In this document: positions 24,966 through 34,550 of the stretch, piece by piece | Layout: the number at the start of each line of letters is the position of its first letter | How positions within the stretch are numbered: the stretch's first letter is position 1 | Assembly (NCBI GenBank): GCA_021772025.1 | Contig: JAETNT010000010.1 | Coordinates: forward strand, 23,339 to 87,338 | Length of the DNA stretch: 64,000 bases | From: Enterocloster bolteae | Lineage (GTDB): Bacteria; Bacillota; Clostridia; Lachnospirales; Lachnospiraceae | Direction of reading: 5' to 3' | Notes under the pieces: model-generated | What the model was told of the DNA's origin: nothing | Databases searched by the model: none | The model's input: the letters and a program-made list of their open reading frames with translations, nothing else | Position numbers and translations under genes: made by a program

Positions 24966-27374
24966 ATGTATAAGATATTAGAGGAAATGAAAAAACGCCG
25001 TCTTTTTTTTGACGGAGGTACCGGCAGCCTTCTTCAGGCAAAGGGCTTAAAGGCAGGAGAGTTTCCGGAAACCTGGAACATCCTTCACCCGGAAGTTTTA
25101 GTGGAGCTTCACAGAAATTATCTGGAAGCCGGGGCGGATATTATCAATACCAATACTTTTGGGGCCAATGGGTTGAAATTTCATTCCGGCGGGGAATTTA
25201 AGCTGGAGCCGGTGATAAAGGCCGCTGTCCGCAACGCCAGGGAGGCAGTGGGACAGGCAGGGAGGGAAGCTTTTATTGCCCTGGATATGGGGCCTACAGG
25301 AAAGCTCTTAAAGCCTCTGGGAGATCTGGATTTTGAGACTGCAGTGAAACTGTATCGGGATGTGGCCCGGATAGGAGCCGGAGAAGGAGTGGATCTGGCC
25401 CTTATTGAGACCATGAGTGACAGCTATGAGATAAAGGCAGCGGTTTTGGGGGTAAAAGAAGCCTGCGATCTGCCTGTATTTGTCACTATGGTGTTTGACG
25501 AAAAGGGAAAACTTCTTACCGGCGGAACCGTAGAGTCTATGGCCGCTTTGCTGGAGGGGCTGAGAGTGGACGGAATCGGAGTCAACTGCGGATTGGGGCC
25601 GGTTCAGATGAAACCTATTGTAGAAAAGCTTTTAAAGGCAACTTCCCTGCCGGTAATTGTGAATCCCAATGCAGGGCTTCCAAGAAGCCAGGGGGGAAGG
25701 ACCGTATATGATATAGACAGTGAAGCTTTTGCCGGGGAAATGAGGGAGATCGCTTCCATGGGCGCCGTAATAGTAGGCGGCTGCTGCGGAACTACGCCGG
25801 AACATATAAAAAGGACAGTGGAGTTGTGCCGGAACCTTCCGGTTTCCTGGCCAAAAGAGCAGGATCGGACCGTGGTTTCCTCCTGCTCTAAGGCAGTTAT
25901 CATTGACCGGGATCCGGTGATTATCGGAGAACGAATTAATCCTACAGGCAAATCCAAATTTAAACAAGCCTTAAGGGATCACAATTTAGAACATATTCTT
26001 CAGGAAGCGGCCACCCAACAGGACAATGGAGCCCACATATTGGATGTGAACGTGGGATTGCCGGAGATTGACGAACCTTCCATGATGGAAGAGGTAATAA
26101 AAGAGCTTCAGAGCATTACAGATCTGCCCCTTCAGATTGACACTTCTAATATTGAAGCCATGGAGCGGGGGATGCGGGTCTATAACGGCAAACCTTTGAT
26201 TAATTCTGTCAACGGCAAAGAGCAGGTTATGGAGGCGGTATTCCCCCTGATAAAAAAGTACGGCGGTACAGTGGTAGCCCTGTGCCTGGATGAAGACGGA
26301 ATTCCGGACACTGCGGAAGGAAGAATCCGCATTGCGGAAAAAATTTACAACAGGGCAGCCCGGTACGGAATAAAGGCAAAAGATATCCTGGTAGACGGGC
26401 TTTGCATGACGGTAAGCTCAGACAGCCAAGGTGCTCTTACGACTCTGGAAACCTTGAGAAGAATTCGGGACGATCTGGGAGGAAAGAGTATTTTGGGTGT
26501 GTCCAATATTTCATTCGGACTGCCTCAGCGAGAGATTATTAATGCCGCATTTTTTACGATGGCTCTTGAAAATGGCCTTAATGCCGCCATTATAAATCCC
26601 AACTCTGAGGCCATGATGCGGGCCTATTACAGCTACCGCGCTTTGGCGGGGCTGGATCCTCAGTGCGGCGGCTATATCCGTGCTTATGGCGGGCAGAAAA
26701 AGAATGAGATTCCCGTCAAAGAAGAAAAGGATACCGCTTCCTCCCGGCTTTTTTCCGCCATTATAAGAGGGTTAAAAGAAGGGGCGGCAAAGTCCGCCAA
26801 AGAGCTTTTGACAGAACAGGCTCCCTTGGAAATCATTAATCAGACTATGATTCCTGCCCTGGATTTTGTAGGGCAGGGGTTTGAAAAAGGAACCATATTC
26901 CTGCCGCAGCTTTTAATGAGTGCAGAAGCAGCCAAGGCCGCCTTTGAAGTAATTAAGGATCAGATGCAGAAGCTGGGACAGGCTCAGGAGAAAAAAGGAA
27001 AGATTATTTTAGCCACGGTCCAGGGAGATATTCATGATATCGGTAAAAATATCGTAAAAGTGCTTCTGGAAAACTACAGCTATGAGATAATCGACCTGGG
27101 CAGAGACGTGCCGCCGGAAACAGTTGCAGAGAGAGCAGTCTTAGAGCAAGTTCCCATAGTAGGATTAAGCGCCCTGATGACCACTACGGTTCCCAGTATG
27201 GAGGCCACTATCCGTCTTTTGCGAAAAAGGGCCCCCTGGGTAAAAATTATGGTAGGCGGAGCGGTTTTAACCAGGGATTACGCAAAGTCCATTGGGGCAG
27301 ACTGCTACTGTAAGGATGCTATGGCCTCGGTGAACTATGCGGAATCTATAATATGCGATGTCAGAAAAGCTTAA
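24966..27374 (+). CDS. metH: cobalamin-dependent methionine synthase, without activation domain
   Basis: 802 residues: homocysteine-binding barrel (1-290), pterin-binding barrel (about 315-580) and cobalamin-binding module (about 600-802). Zinc/homocysteine cysteines are in GVNCGLGP (near 208) and GGCCGTTPEH (near 272-273). The folate domain starts PVIIGERINPTGKSKF. The cobalamin lower-ligand motif DIHDIGKNIV (near 688) gives the D-x-H-x-x-G pattern. E. coli MetH has about 1227 residues; the missing C-terminus is the separate gene upstream. Translation starts at ATG 24966 behind AGGAAGGG. The enzyme joins homocysteine and methyl-THF to make methionine. Confidence 0.96.
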   Translation: MYKILEEMKKRRLFFDGGTGSLLQAKGLKAGEFPETWNILHPEVLVELHRNYLEAGADIINTNTFGANGLKFHSGGEFKLEPVIKAAVRNAREAVGQAGREAFIALDMGPTGKLLKPLGDLDFETAVKLYRDVARIGAGEGVDLALIETMSDSYEIKAAVLGVKEACDLPVFVTMVFDEKGKLLTGGTVESMAALLEGLRVDGIGVNCGLGPVQMKPIVEKLLKATSLPVIVNPNAGLPRSQGGRTVYDIDSEAFAGEMREIASMGAVIVGGCCGTTPEHIKRTVELCRNLPVSWPKEQDRTVVSSCSKAVIIDRDPVIIGERINPTGKSKFKQALRDHNLEHILQEAATQQDNGAHILDVNVGLPEIDEPSMMEEVIKELQSITDLPLQIDTSNIEAMERGMRVYNGKPLINSVNGKEQVMEAVFPLIKKYGGTVVALCLDEDGIPDTAEGRIRIAEKIYNRAARYGIKAKDILVDGLCMTVSSDSQGALTTLETLRRIRDDLGGKSILGVSNISFGLPQREIINAAFFTMALENGLNAAIINPNSEAMMRAYYSYRALAGLDPQCGGYIRAYGGQKKNEIPVKEEKDTASSRLFSAIIRGLKEGAAKSAKELLTEQAPLEIINQTMIPALDFVGQGFEKGTIFLPQLLMSAEAAKAAFEVIKDQMQKLGQAQEKKGKIILATVQGDIHDIGKNIVKVLLENYSYEIIDLGRDVPPETVAERAVLEQVPIVGLSALMTTTVPSMEATIRLLRKRAPWVKIMVGGAVLTRDYAKSIGADCYCKDAMASVNYAESIICDVRKA

Positions 27375-27395
27375 GGTGAATAAAGGAGCAGCAAC

Positions 27396-28853
27396 GTGTT
27401 ATTTTCCAGCATGTCATTTTTAGTTTTATTTCTTCCGATAACCCTGGCCGGATATTTCTTTTTGCCAAAGGTGCTGAAAAACCTTTGGCTTTTAGCTGTA
27501 AGCATGGTTTTTTACGCATGGGGGGAGCCGGAGTTTGTAGTGGTTATGGCTGTCTCCATTGTTATTAATTATGGATTTGGGCTGGCGGCGGACAGGTTTC
27601 GGGATAACAAATACGGCGGCAGAACGGTCCTGATTTTGATGACACTCTGCAATTTAGGAATTCTGGGATATTATAAATACATGAATTTTTTTGTGGAGAA
27701 TGTGAATCGTCTGGCGGGAAAGGAGATCCTTGCGCCTACGGCGATTGCCCTGCCTATCGGAATTTCTTTTTTCACTTTTCAGGCAATGTCCTATGTGATT
27801 GATGTGTACAGGAAAGAAGGAAAAGTACAGAAAAATATTTTAAATGTAGGCCTGTATATTGCATTTTTTCCGCAGCTTATTGCAGGCCCTATTGTCCGGT
27901 ATGAGACCTTTTCCGGCCAGATTAAAGATCACCCGGTTACCATTTCCGGATTTTCCGCCGGGGTGCATCGTTTTCTGTATGGTTTTATAAAAAAGGTGCT
28001 GATAGCCAATACTATGGCAGTGATAGCAGACTACATTTTCACCCTTCCCGCAGCGGGGGAGCTGACTGTGGGGGCTGCCTGGCTGGGGGCAATTTCCTAT
28101 ACGTTTCAGATCTATTTTGACTTTTCCGCCTACTCGGATATGGCCATCGGGCTGGGAAGGATGCTGGGCTTTTCTTTTCCGGAAAATTTTTACTATCCCT
28201 ATATGGCTTCTTCTGTAACGGATTTCTGGAGGCGCTGGCACATTTCCCTCGGTTCCTGGTTTCGGGATTATGTGTATATCCCTCTGGGAGGATCCAGAGT
28301 GGATTCTAAATGGAAGCTGATCCGGAACCTGTTTGCGGTATGGTTTTTAACCGGAATTTGGCATGGCGCGGCCTGGACCTTTGTCTGCTGGGGGATTTTT
28401 TACTTTGTCCTTTTGACCCTGGAGAAGCTTTTAAAGCTTCCGGAAAAGGCAAAAGAATATAAGCTCCAGGGATTGTACCGGCTTTTGACTCTCCTTTTTG
28501 TAGTGTGCGGATGGGTATTGTTCCGGGCGGAGAGCCTGAAAGAAGCGGCCCTTTACCTAAAAACTATGCTGGGCATTTCAACAGTTCATCCCAAGGTGTC
28601 CTGGACTCTCTATTATCTGTGGGAATACCGATGGCATTTCCTTGGGGCGGCCCTGGCCAGCACACCTGTTATAGGCCGCATCCTTCAGTGGGCGGACCGG
28701 GGGGATATTCCGGAGACGGAGGAGGGAAACCGGAGATTTGCCGGGGAGCTGGCCCGGCTGATGATACATGGAGCGGTATTTTTCCTGTTTTTACAGGCAG
28801 TTTCCCAACTGGTGATGGGCGCTCATAATCCTTTTATTTACTTTAATTTTTAG
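27396..28853 (+). CDS. MBOAT family O-acyltransferase (AlgI/DltB type)
   Basis: 485 residues, GTG start behind AAAGGAG, about 10-12 membrane helices. Membrane-bound O-acyltransferase that moves acetyl groups across the membrane to a surface polysaccharide. Catalytic His lies in LTGIWHGAAWTFVCWG (near residue 320), and the family motif FWRRWHISLGSWFRDYVYIPLGG is present just before. Starts 21 bp after metH and precedes a DHHW-type partner, the usual AlgI + AlgX/AlgJ-like pair. Co-transcription with metH looks likely from spacing alone, though function is unrelated. Confidence 0.94.
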   Translation: MLFSSMSFLVLFLPITLAGYFFLPKVLKNLWLLAVSMVFYAWGEPEFVVVMAVSIVINYGFGLAADRFRDNKYGGRTVLILMTLCNLGILGYYKYMNFFVENVNRLAGKEILAPTAIALPIGISFFTFQAMSYVIDVYRKEGKVQKNILNVGLYIAFFPQLIAGPIVRYETFSGQIKDHPVTISGFSAGVHRFLYGFIKKVLIANTMAVIADYIFTLPAAGELTVGAAWLGAISYTFQIYFDFSAYSDMAIGLGRMLGFSFPENFYYPYMASSVTDFWRRWHISLGSWFRDYVYIPLGGSRVDSKWKLIRNLFAVWFLTGIWHGAAWTFVCWGIFYFVLLTLEKLLKLPEKAKEYKLQGLYRLLTLLFVVCGWVLFRAESLKEAALYLKTMLGISTVHPKVSWTLYYLWEYRWHFLGAALASTPVIGRILQWADRGDIPETEEGNRRFAGELARLMIHGAVFFLFLQAVSQLVMGAHNPFIYFNF

Positions 28854-28989
28854 TAGCAGCTCAATTCCGCATCGGATAGACATCCGTTTTATTTTATGCT
28901 ATGATAAGGTGAATTGTAAAAGACTCAGAGGTTATGTGTGGGGCAAGGGGATTTGGCCGTTTTCGGTGCTCGTTGCCAAGGGAGGAAAG

Positions 28990-30159
28990 GTGAAACGATA
29001 TTTCCTTTTAGAGAAAATAAACCGTTTGGGCCTGACGGCGGCATTTCTGGCCTTCATGGCCTTTATGGCACTATGGAACCTGCCCGGAGCAGGCCAAACC
29101 GTGGAAAGCCGGGTGCTTTGGTCAGAGATTCCGGGTGCTCTGGATTCCTATTACTCAGAAGGCATAAAAGGCCGTTACTGGTTTATTGAAGAAAACGGCC
29201 TGGTAAAACGTCTGGCCGGGCTGCGTACCTGCAACGATACCGTGCGGCTGGACAATGGCAGTTTGGAGCGCCTTAGCAATGAATTCCGGATAGAAGAAAC
29301 GATAGAAAGCCTGACAAAATTGAATCGGTATTGTCAGGATTTGGAAATCCCCTTTCTCTGCGTCCTGGCTCCCTCAAAGGTATGCAAATATGCTCCCGGG
29401 CTGCCTGCGGGGGTACCGGATCAGGTAAATCCCGGAGCGGATCAGGTGGTTGCCGGACTGAGAAAAGAAGGGGTTTCCGTAATGGATTTACGGGAAATTC
29501 TCCATGAGGAGGGGATTTCCCATCAGGAAATGTTTTTCCATACAGATCATCACTGGACTTCGGAAGGGGCTTTTTGGGGTTATCAGAAGCTGGCGGAGCG
29601 GTTAAATGCCAGTTATGGATTTTCTATTGATGAGAGCCTGACAGACAGAAGCAATTTTTGTCAGAAGGATTTTCCGAAGGGCTTTTTGGGATCCTACGGG
29701 AAACGCACCGGAAAGTATTTCGGAGGTGTGGATGATATTTCTGTTATTATGCCGGATTTCCCAACAAATCTGAGGATGGAAGTGCCTGATAAGGGATTGG
29801 TGCGAGAAGGAGATTTTTCCCGATCCATTCTGGACTGGAGTCAGATAGAAGATTCCTGGTATTACGATGACAGCCACATTCCCTATGCCGTCTACACCGG
29901 GGACGATTACAATCTGATTCGCCATACCAATGAAACTGCCGGTGAGGATAAAACGGTTTTATTTTTAAAAGATTCCTTTGTCCGGCCGGTAGAAAGCTTT
30001 CTGAATCTGGGAGTCCGCCAGGTGGAAGCCATTGATCTGCGGATAGAGCCCCGAATTTCTGTCAGGGATTATGTGGCGGAGAGCCGCCCGGATGTGGTGA
30101 TTTTTATGTGCAGCATTTGGGCGCTAAAGGACTACAATCTCATTGATTTCGGGCTGTAG
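28990..30159 (+). CDS. DHHW-family (AlgJ/AlgX-like) polysaccharide O-acetylation partner
   Basis: About 389 residues with an N-terminal membrane anchor (about 15-33) and an extracytoplasmic SGNH-hydrolase-like domain. The catalytic motif HTDHHWTSEGAFWGYQ is unmistakable, and a Ser-containing LKDSFVRPVESFL near the C-terminus fits the nucleophile segment. It probably takes acetyl groups from the MBOAT protein and places them on an exopolysaccharide or wall glycan. GTG 28990 follows GGGAGG directly (spacing 4 nt); a longer GTG start at 28909 has a weak ribosome site, so the N-terminus is not certain. Confidence 0.88.
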   Translation: MKRYFLLEKINRLGLTAAFLAFMAFMALWNLPGAGQTVESRVLWSEIPGALDSYYSEGIKGRYWFIEENGLVKRLAGLRTCNDTVRLDNGSLERLSNEFRIEETIESLTKLNRYCQDLEIPFLCVLAPSKVCKYAPGLPAGVPDQVNPGADQVVAGLRKEGVSVMDLREILHEEGISHQEMFFHTDHHWTSEGAFWGYQKLAERLNASYGFSIDESLTDRSNFCQKDFPKGFLGSYGKRTGKYFGGVDDISVIMPDFPTNLRMEVPDKGLVREGDFSRSILDWSQIEDSWYYDDSHIPYAVYTGDDYNLIRHTNETAGEDKTVLFLKDSFVRPVESFLNLGVRQVEAIDLRIEPRISVRDYVAESRPDVVIFMCSIWALKDYNLIDFGL

Positions 30160-30213
30160 GAAAAAACAGTTCAGACGGCAGAGGCATTAGATAAATGAAG
30201 GAGGTAAGAGAAT

Positions 30214-31200
30214 ATGATAGATATGATCCAAAGACCAAGAAGACTGCGTACCAGCCCGCTTCTCCGTAAAATGGTTCGGGAGACCCGGATGGACAAGTCC
30301 TCCCTGATCTACCCTATGTTTGTAAAAGAAGGAATTAATATAAAAGAGGAGATTCCCACTATGCCGGGGCAGTTCCGCTACAGTGTGGATCGGCTGCCGG
30401 AGGCATTGGAGGAGGTTGCAAAAGCCGGTGTCCCCAGTGTTATGCTTTTTGGTATTCCGGAACACAAGGATGCCTGGGGAAGCGGCGCATATGCAGAGGA
30501 CGGTATTATTCAGAAGGCTTTTCGAAAGGCTAAGGAGAGCGTTCCGGATCTATATTATATCGGCGATGTGTGCATGTGCGAGTACACTTCCCATGGCCAC
30601 TGCGGGATTTTGGACGGAACTTATGTAGACAATGACAAAACCTTGGATTATCTGGCAAAAATCGCCCTCTCCCAGGTTCAGGCAGGGGCTGACATGGTAG
30701 CTCCTTCCGATATGATGGACGGCCGGGTGGCGGTTATCCGGGAAATTTTAGATGATAATGGATACGTGACCACTCCCATTATGGCCTATGCGGCCAAGTA
30801 TGCTTCGGGATTTTACGGCCCCTTCCGGGATGCGGCAGGTTCTGCCCCGTCCTTTGGGGATCGAAAGAGCTATCAGATGGATTATCACAACCGGAAGGAG
30901 GCATTAAAAGAGGTTTTTTCCGACATGGAAGAAGGAGCTGACATTATTATGATCAAGCCAGCCCTGTCTTATCTGGACATTATCCGGGAGACTGCCGATG
31001 CCATAGACCTTCCGGTGGCCGCTTACAGCGTCAGCGGTGAGTATGCCATGATCAAGGCAGGAGGAAAGCTGGGATATATTGACCAGGATAATTTGATTTG
31101 TGAGACGGCGGTGAGCATTTACCGTGCAGGCTGCAATATCCTGCTGACCTATTTTGCAAAAGAACTGGCCGGATTTATGGATGAGGGGAGAATCGGATAA
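30214..31200 (+). CDS. hemB: porphobilinogen synthase (delta-aminolevulinate dehydratase)
   Basis: 328 residues. Condenses two 5-aminolevulinate molecules to porphobilinogen. Zinc-type cysteines are seen in DVCMCEYTSHGHCG (near 118-131), the Schiff-base region in MIKPALSYLDIIRE, and RRLRTSPLLRKMVRET at the N-terminus is family-typical. GGAGGT stands before the ATG. The stop and the hemL start overlap (TAATG), so the two are translationally coupled. In a gut anaerobe with cobalamin-dependent MetH next door, the tetrapyrrole product may feed corrinoid rather than heme synthesis (inference). Confidence 0.97.
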   Translation: MIDMIQRPRRLRTSPLLRKMVRETRMDKSSLIYPMFVKEGINIKEEIPTMPGQFRYSVDRLPEALEEVAKAGVPSVMLFGIPEHKDAWGSGAYAEDGIIQKAFRKAKESVPDLYYIGDVCMCEYTSHGHCGILDGTYVDNDKTLDYLAKIALSQVQAGADMVAPSDMMDGRVAVIREILDDNGYVTTPIMAYAAKYASGFYGPFRDAAGSAPSFGDRKSYQMDYHNRKEALKEVFSDMEEGADIIMIKPALSYLDIIRETADAIDLPVAAYSVSGEYAMIKAGGKLGYIDQDNLICETAVSIYRAGCNILLTYFAKELAGFMDEGRIG

Positions 31201-32489
31201 TGACAAAATCAGAGCAGCTATTTCAGCAGGCAGTGAAACTGATGCCGGGGGGCGTCAACAGCCCGGTGCGGGCCTTTAAGGCAGTGGGGGGAAACCCCAG
31301 GTTTATTGACAGAGCCAGGGGGCCCTATGTGTGGGACGTGGACGGCAACCGGTATATTGATTATATCGGTTCCTGGGGGCCTATGATTTTAGGCCACAGC
31401 CACCCGGCTGTTTATGAGGCCGTGGTAAAGGCGGCAGAGAAAGGATTAAGCTTTGGAGCCGCCACCGGCATTGAAAATAAAGTGGCAGAGCTGATTAAAG
31501 AAATGGTTCCTTCTATGGAAATGATGCGGATGGTGAATTCCGGAACTGAGGCGGTGATGTCTGCAGTCCGTTTAGCCCGGGGGTGGACCGGCCGCAGTAA
31601 AATTATTAAATTTGCCGGCTGTTACCACGGTCATTCTGATTCCATGCTGGTAAAAGCCGGATCCGGGGCCATGACCACCGGAGTCCCCGACAGTCTGGGA
31701 GTTCCAAAAGGCTGTGCGGCGGATACGCTGACAGCGGTTTATAATGAGGTTTCCAGCGTGGAAGCGCTGTTTGCAGAGCATCCGGGACAGATTGCGGCGG
31801 TGATTTTGGAGCCGGTGGCAGGCAACATGGGCGTAGTGGCCCCCAAAGAGGGATTCTTACAGGCGATGCGGGATTTATGTACCAGAGAAGGAGCCCTTTT
31901 AATCTTCGATGAGGTGATTACGGGATTTCGTCTGAGCCAGGCGGGAGCCCAAGGGTATTTTGGAGTGACACCGGATCTGACCACCTTTGGAAAAATTATC
32001 GGAGGCGGTATGCCGGTTGGCTGCTACGGCGGCCGGAAGGAGCTGATGGAGATGGTCGCCCCGTCAGGAGGTGTTTATCAGGCGGGTACCTTAAGCGGCA
32101 ATCCGGTAGCAATGTCCGCAGGTTTGGCGGAGCTTACCATCCTTCATGAGCAGCCGGAGATTTATGATTACATTAACGGGCTGGGGGAGTATTACCGGGC
32201 CAGCGCAAAGAAGCTTTTTGAGAAGTACCAAAAACCCTGGTATGTAACAGGAGTGGGATCCTTAAGCTGCATATTTTTTACGGATCGTCCGGTTTATAAT
32301 TATGAGGATGCCAGGACAGCTGATGTGGAGGAATTCGGCAGATACTTCAACTATATGATTAACAACGGCGTCAGCATGGCTCCCTCTCAGTTTGAATCTA
32401 TTTTTATTTCCAATGCCCATACCAGGGAATTGATTGATATGACTATGTATATTCTGGAAGGGTATCTGTCCGGAGAAGAAGGTACCTGA
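31200..32489 (+). CDS. hemL: glutamate-1-semialdehyde 2,1-aminomutase
   Basis: 429 residues, PLP enzyme that isomerises glutamate-1-semialdehyde to 5-aminolevulinate. The PLP-binding Lys is Lys265 in TFGKIIGGGMPVGCYGG; the aminomutase signature LMPGGVNSPVRAFKAVGG opens the protein and IFDEVITGFRLS precedes the Lys. It makes the substrate of HemB. Only these two steps of the pathway are here; hemA and later genes are elsewhere. Ends 31 bp before a terminator. Confidence 0.97.
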   Translation: MTKSEQLFQQAVKLMPGGVNSPVRAFKAVGGNPRFIDRARGPYVWDVDGNRYIDYIGSWGPMILGHSHPAVYEAVVKAAEKGLSFGAATGIENKVAELIKEMVPSMEMMRMVNSGTEAVMSAVRLARGWTGRSKIIKFAGCYHGHSDSMLVKAGSGAMTTGVPDSLGVPKGCAADTLTAVYNEVSSVEALFAEHPGQIAAVILEPVAGNMGVVAPKEGFLQAMRDLCTREGALLIFDEVITGFRLSQAGAQGYFGVTPDLTTFGKIIGGGMPVGCYGGRKELMEMVAPSGGVYQAGTLSGNPVAMSAGLAELTILHEQPEIYDYINGLGEYYRASAKKLFEKYQKPWYVTGVGSLSCIFFTDRPVYNYEDARTADVEEFGRYFNYMINNGVSMAPSQFESIFISNAHTRELIDMTMYILEGYLSGEEGT

Positions 32490-32519
32490 CTGAACGGTCA
32501 CGAATAGACTTGTTGCTTT

Positions 32520-32547
32520 AACAGCGGTTTGACAGACCGCTGTTTTT
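32520..32547 (+). terminator. terminator of hemB-hemL
   Basis: ACAGCGGT (32521-32528) pairs with ACCGCTGT (32536-32543), then five T. Confidence 0.9.
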
Positions 32548-32593
32548 ATGGTACTATATGAAAAAAAATTACATGAATATGGATGTGTGAGAA

Positions 32594-33448
32594 ATGAGCA
32601 ATCGAAGTGTTATGGATATTATCTGTGCATCTTATGAACGTTTTTTTGACGCGGAGAAGAAAATTGCGGATTATATTCTTAATAACAAAAAGGATGCGGT
32701 GGATATGACGGTAGCGGAGCTGGCCCGGGCCAGCAGTACCAGTGATGCCACGGTGTCCCGGTTTTGCCGCCGGTGCGGATTTAAGGGATATCAGGATTTA
32801 AAAATGGCCCTTGCCAAGGAAATTATGGAAGAAGAGCGGGGCAGCCTTCAGGTATCCAATGAAATTGACCGGGGAAATCTTCCTCAGGCCCTTCAGAATA
32901 TTCTGGCCAACAAGATAGCAGAGATGACCGGCACCATTGGCATGTTGGATCCGGACAATCTGGAGACAGTTTTAAAGATCTTAGAGAATGCCCGGCTCAT
33001 TCAGTTTGCGGCAGTGGGAAACACCATTCCTGTCGCTATGGACGGCTGCTTTAAGTTCAATCAGTTAGGACTCTGCTCCGTATGCAGCACCATCTGGGAG
33101 GCTCAGATGGCCAATACCTATAATATGGGGCCTCAGGATGTGGTGCTGATTATTTCTAACTCCGGTACATCAAAACGTCTGGTAACCCTGGCGGAGGGGG
33201 CCCATGAAAATGGAGCCAGGGTTATTGTAATTACTAATAACGTTTCTTCCCCTCTTGCAGCCCTCAGCGACTATCAGATTATTACGGCTACCCGGGAGAA
33301 GCTTCTTACAGGAGAATTCTGGTTTTCCCGGATTCCGGCTATGCTGGTCATTGAGACGTTGTACCTGCTTTTATTTGTCAGCAAGAAAAATGCGGCGGCC
33401 CATATCCGCCGCCATGAAAATGCTATCCGGCCGGATAAGCAGACATGA
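32594..33448 (+). CDS. RpiR/MurR family transcriptional regulator
   Basis: 284 residues. N-terminal HTH_6 domain (DMTVAELARASSTSDATVSRFCRRCGFKGYQDLKMAL) binds DNA; the C-terminal SIS domain (about 120-260, including IISNSGTSKRLVTLAEGAH) senses a phosphosugar. Genes of this family control amino-sugar or sugar-phosphate catabolism. It lies directly upstream of fruK-fruA, which has its own promoter beyond a terminator, so it may regulate that operon, possibly with a fructose phosphate as signal. A DeoR-type FruR is the more common regulator of fruK, so this pairing is only positional. Confidence 0.93.
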   Translation: MSNRSVMDIICASYERFFDAEKKIADYILNNKKDAVDMTVAELARASSTSDATVSRFCRRCGFKGYQDLKMALAKEIMEEERGSLQVSNEIDRGNLPQALQNILANKIAEMTGTIGMLDPDNLETVLKILENARLIQFAAVGNTIPVAMDGCFKFNQLGLCSVCSTIWEAQMANTYNMGPQDVVLIISNSGTSKRLVTLAEGAHENGARVIVITNNVSSPLAALSDYQIITATREKLLTGEFWFSRIPAMLVIETLYLLLFVSKKNAAAHIRRHENAIRPDKQT

Positions 33449-33470
33449 TTAATATTTCAAACAGAGAAAA

Positions 33471-33510
33471 GAACTGCCCTGAAAACAGAATCAAGGGCAG
33501 TTCTTTTTTT
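33471..33510 (+). terminator. terminator of the RpiR gene
   Basis: GAACTGCCCT (33471-33480) pairs with AGGGCAGTTC (33494-33503), followed by seven T. Confidence 0.93.
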
Positions 33511-33546
33511 AAAAAAGTAAGAAAAAAAATTTCTTAAAAAATACTA

Positions 33547-33575
33547 TTGACGAAATGAATCAATTATGATATTCT
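33547..33575 (+). promoter_or_regulatory. promoter of the fruK-fruA operon
   Basis: -35 TTGACG (33547-33552), 17-bp spacer, -10 TATTCT (33570-33575), 50 bp before the fruK ATG. Confidence 0.7.
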
Positions 33576-33625
33576 TATGGCAGATGAAGAAAAATAATTT
33601 CTCAAAAAGAAAAGGAGAAGAAAAA

Positions 33626-34528
33626 ATGATTTATACGGTAACATTTAACCCGGCTTTGGATTACGTAGTCAGGGTGGAGGACTTTACACCGGGGGCAGTG
33701 AATCGGACTTGCAGCGAGCATATTTTTTACGGAGGGAAAGGCATTAATGTGTCGGCTGTTTTGGCAGCCCTGGGCTTTGAGAGCACGGCATTAGGCTTTA
33801 TAGCAGGTTTTACCGGAGATGAGATTGAGAGAGGGGTAAAGAAGCTGGGATTTCAATCTGACTTTATCCGGGTAAAGGAAGGGATGTCCCGTATCAATGT
33901 CAAACTGAAATCCAATGAAGAAAGTGAAATTAACGGTATGGGGCCGAGGATTACAGCAGAAGACGTAAATACGCTGTTTGATAAATTAGAACAATTAAGA
34001 GAAGGGGATGTGCTGGTTTTGTCAGGCAGTATTCCTGCTTCCATGGATGACAGGATTTATGAGACGATTATGGCAAGACTTTCCGGAAGAGGCATCCGCG
34101 TAGTGGTGGATGCGGAAAAGGGACTGCTTCTCAATGTGTTAAAATATCATCCCTTTCTCATCAAGCCCAATAATCATGAGCTTGGACAGATGTTCGGTAC
34201 AGTACTGAAAACAGAGAAAGAGATTGCAGAACACGCCAGACGCCTTCAGGACATGGGAGCCGGAAACGTGCTGATTTCTATGGCAGGGGACGGTGCCCTT
34301 CTGGTAACGGAAACAGGAGAGCTTTACCGCCTGGGCGCAGCCAAAGGAACGGTAAAAAATTCTGTGGGAGCCGGAGATTCTATGGTAGCCGGATTTCTGG
34401 CCGGGTTCTTAGAAAACGGAGATTACGAACATGCGTTAAAGCTGGGAACTGCGGCCGGAGGAGCCACTGCTTTTTCCGACGGACTGGGTGTAAAGAGCGA
34501 AATTATGAAACTGTATGAAACTCTATAA
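33626..34528 (+). CDS. fruK: 1-phosphofructokinase
   Basis: 300 residues, PfkB-family sugar kinase acting on fructose 1-phosphate to give fructose 1,6-bisphosphate. Motifs: VTFNPALDYVVRVEDF at the N-terminus, FYGGKGINVSAVLAALG, and the C-terminal PfkB signature NSVGAGDSMVAGFLAG with its catalytic Asp. AAGGAG precedes ATG 33626; an upstream in-frame ATG at 33566 falls inside the promoter. Its normal partner is the fructose PTS enzyme encoded 22 bp downstream. Confidence 0.95.
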   Translation: MIYTVTFNPALDYVVRVEDFTPGAVNRTCSEHIFYGGKGINVSAVLAALGFESTALGFIAGFTGDEIERGVKKLGFQSDFIRVKEGMSRINVKLKSNEESEINGMGPRITAEDVNTLFDKLEQLREGDVLVLSGSIPASMDDRIYETIMARLSGRGIRVVVDAEKGLLLNVLKYHPFLIKPNNHELGQMFGTVLKTEKEIAEHARRLQDMGAGNVLISMAGDGALLVTETGELYRLGAAKGTVKNSVGAGDSMVAGFLAGFLENGDYEHALKLGTAAGGATAFSDGLGVKSEIMKLYETL

Positions 34529-34550
34529 GTTTTAAATAGGAGGCAAATCC

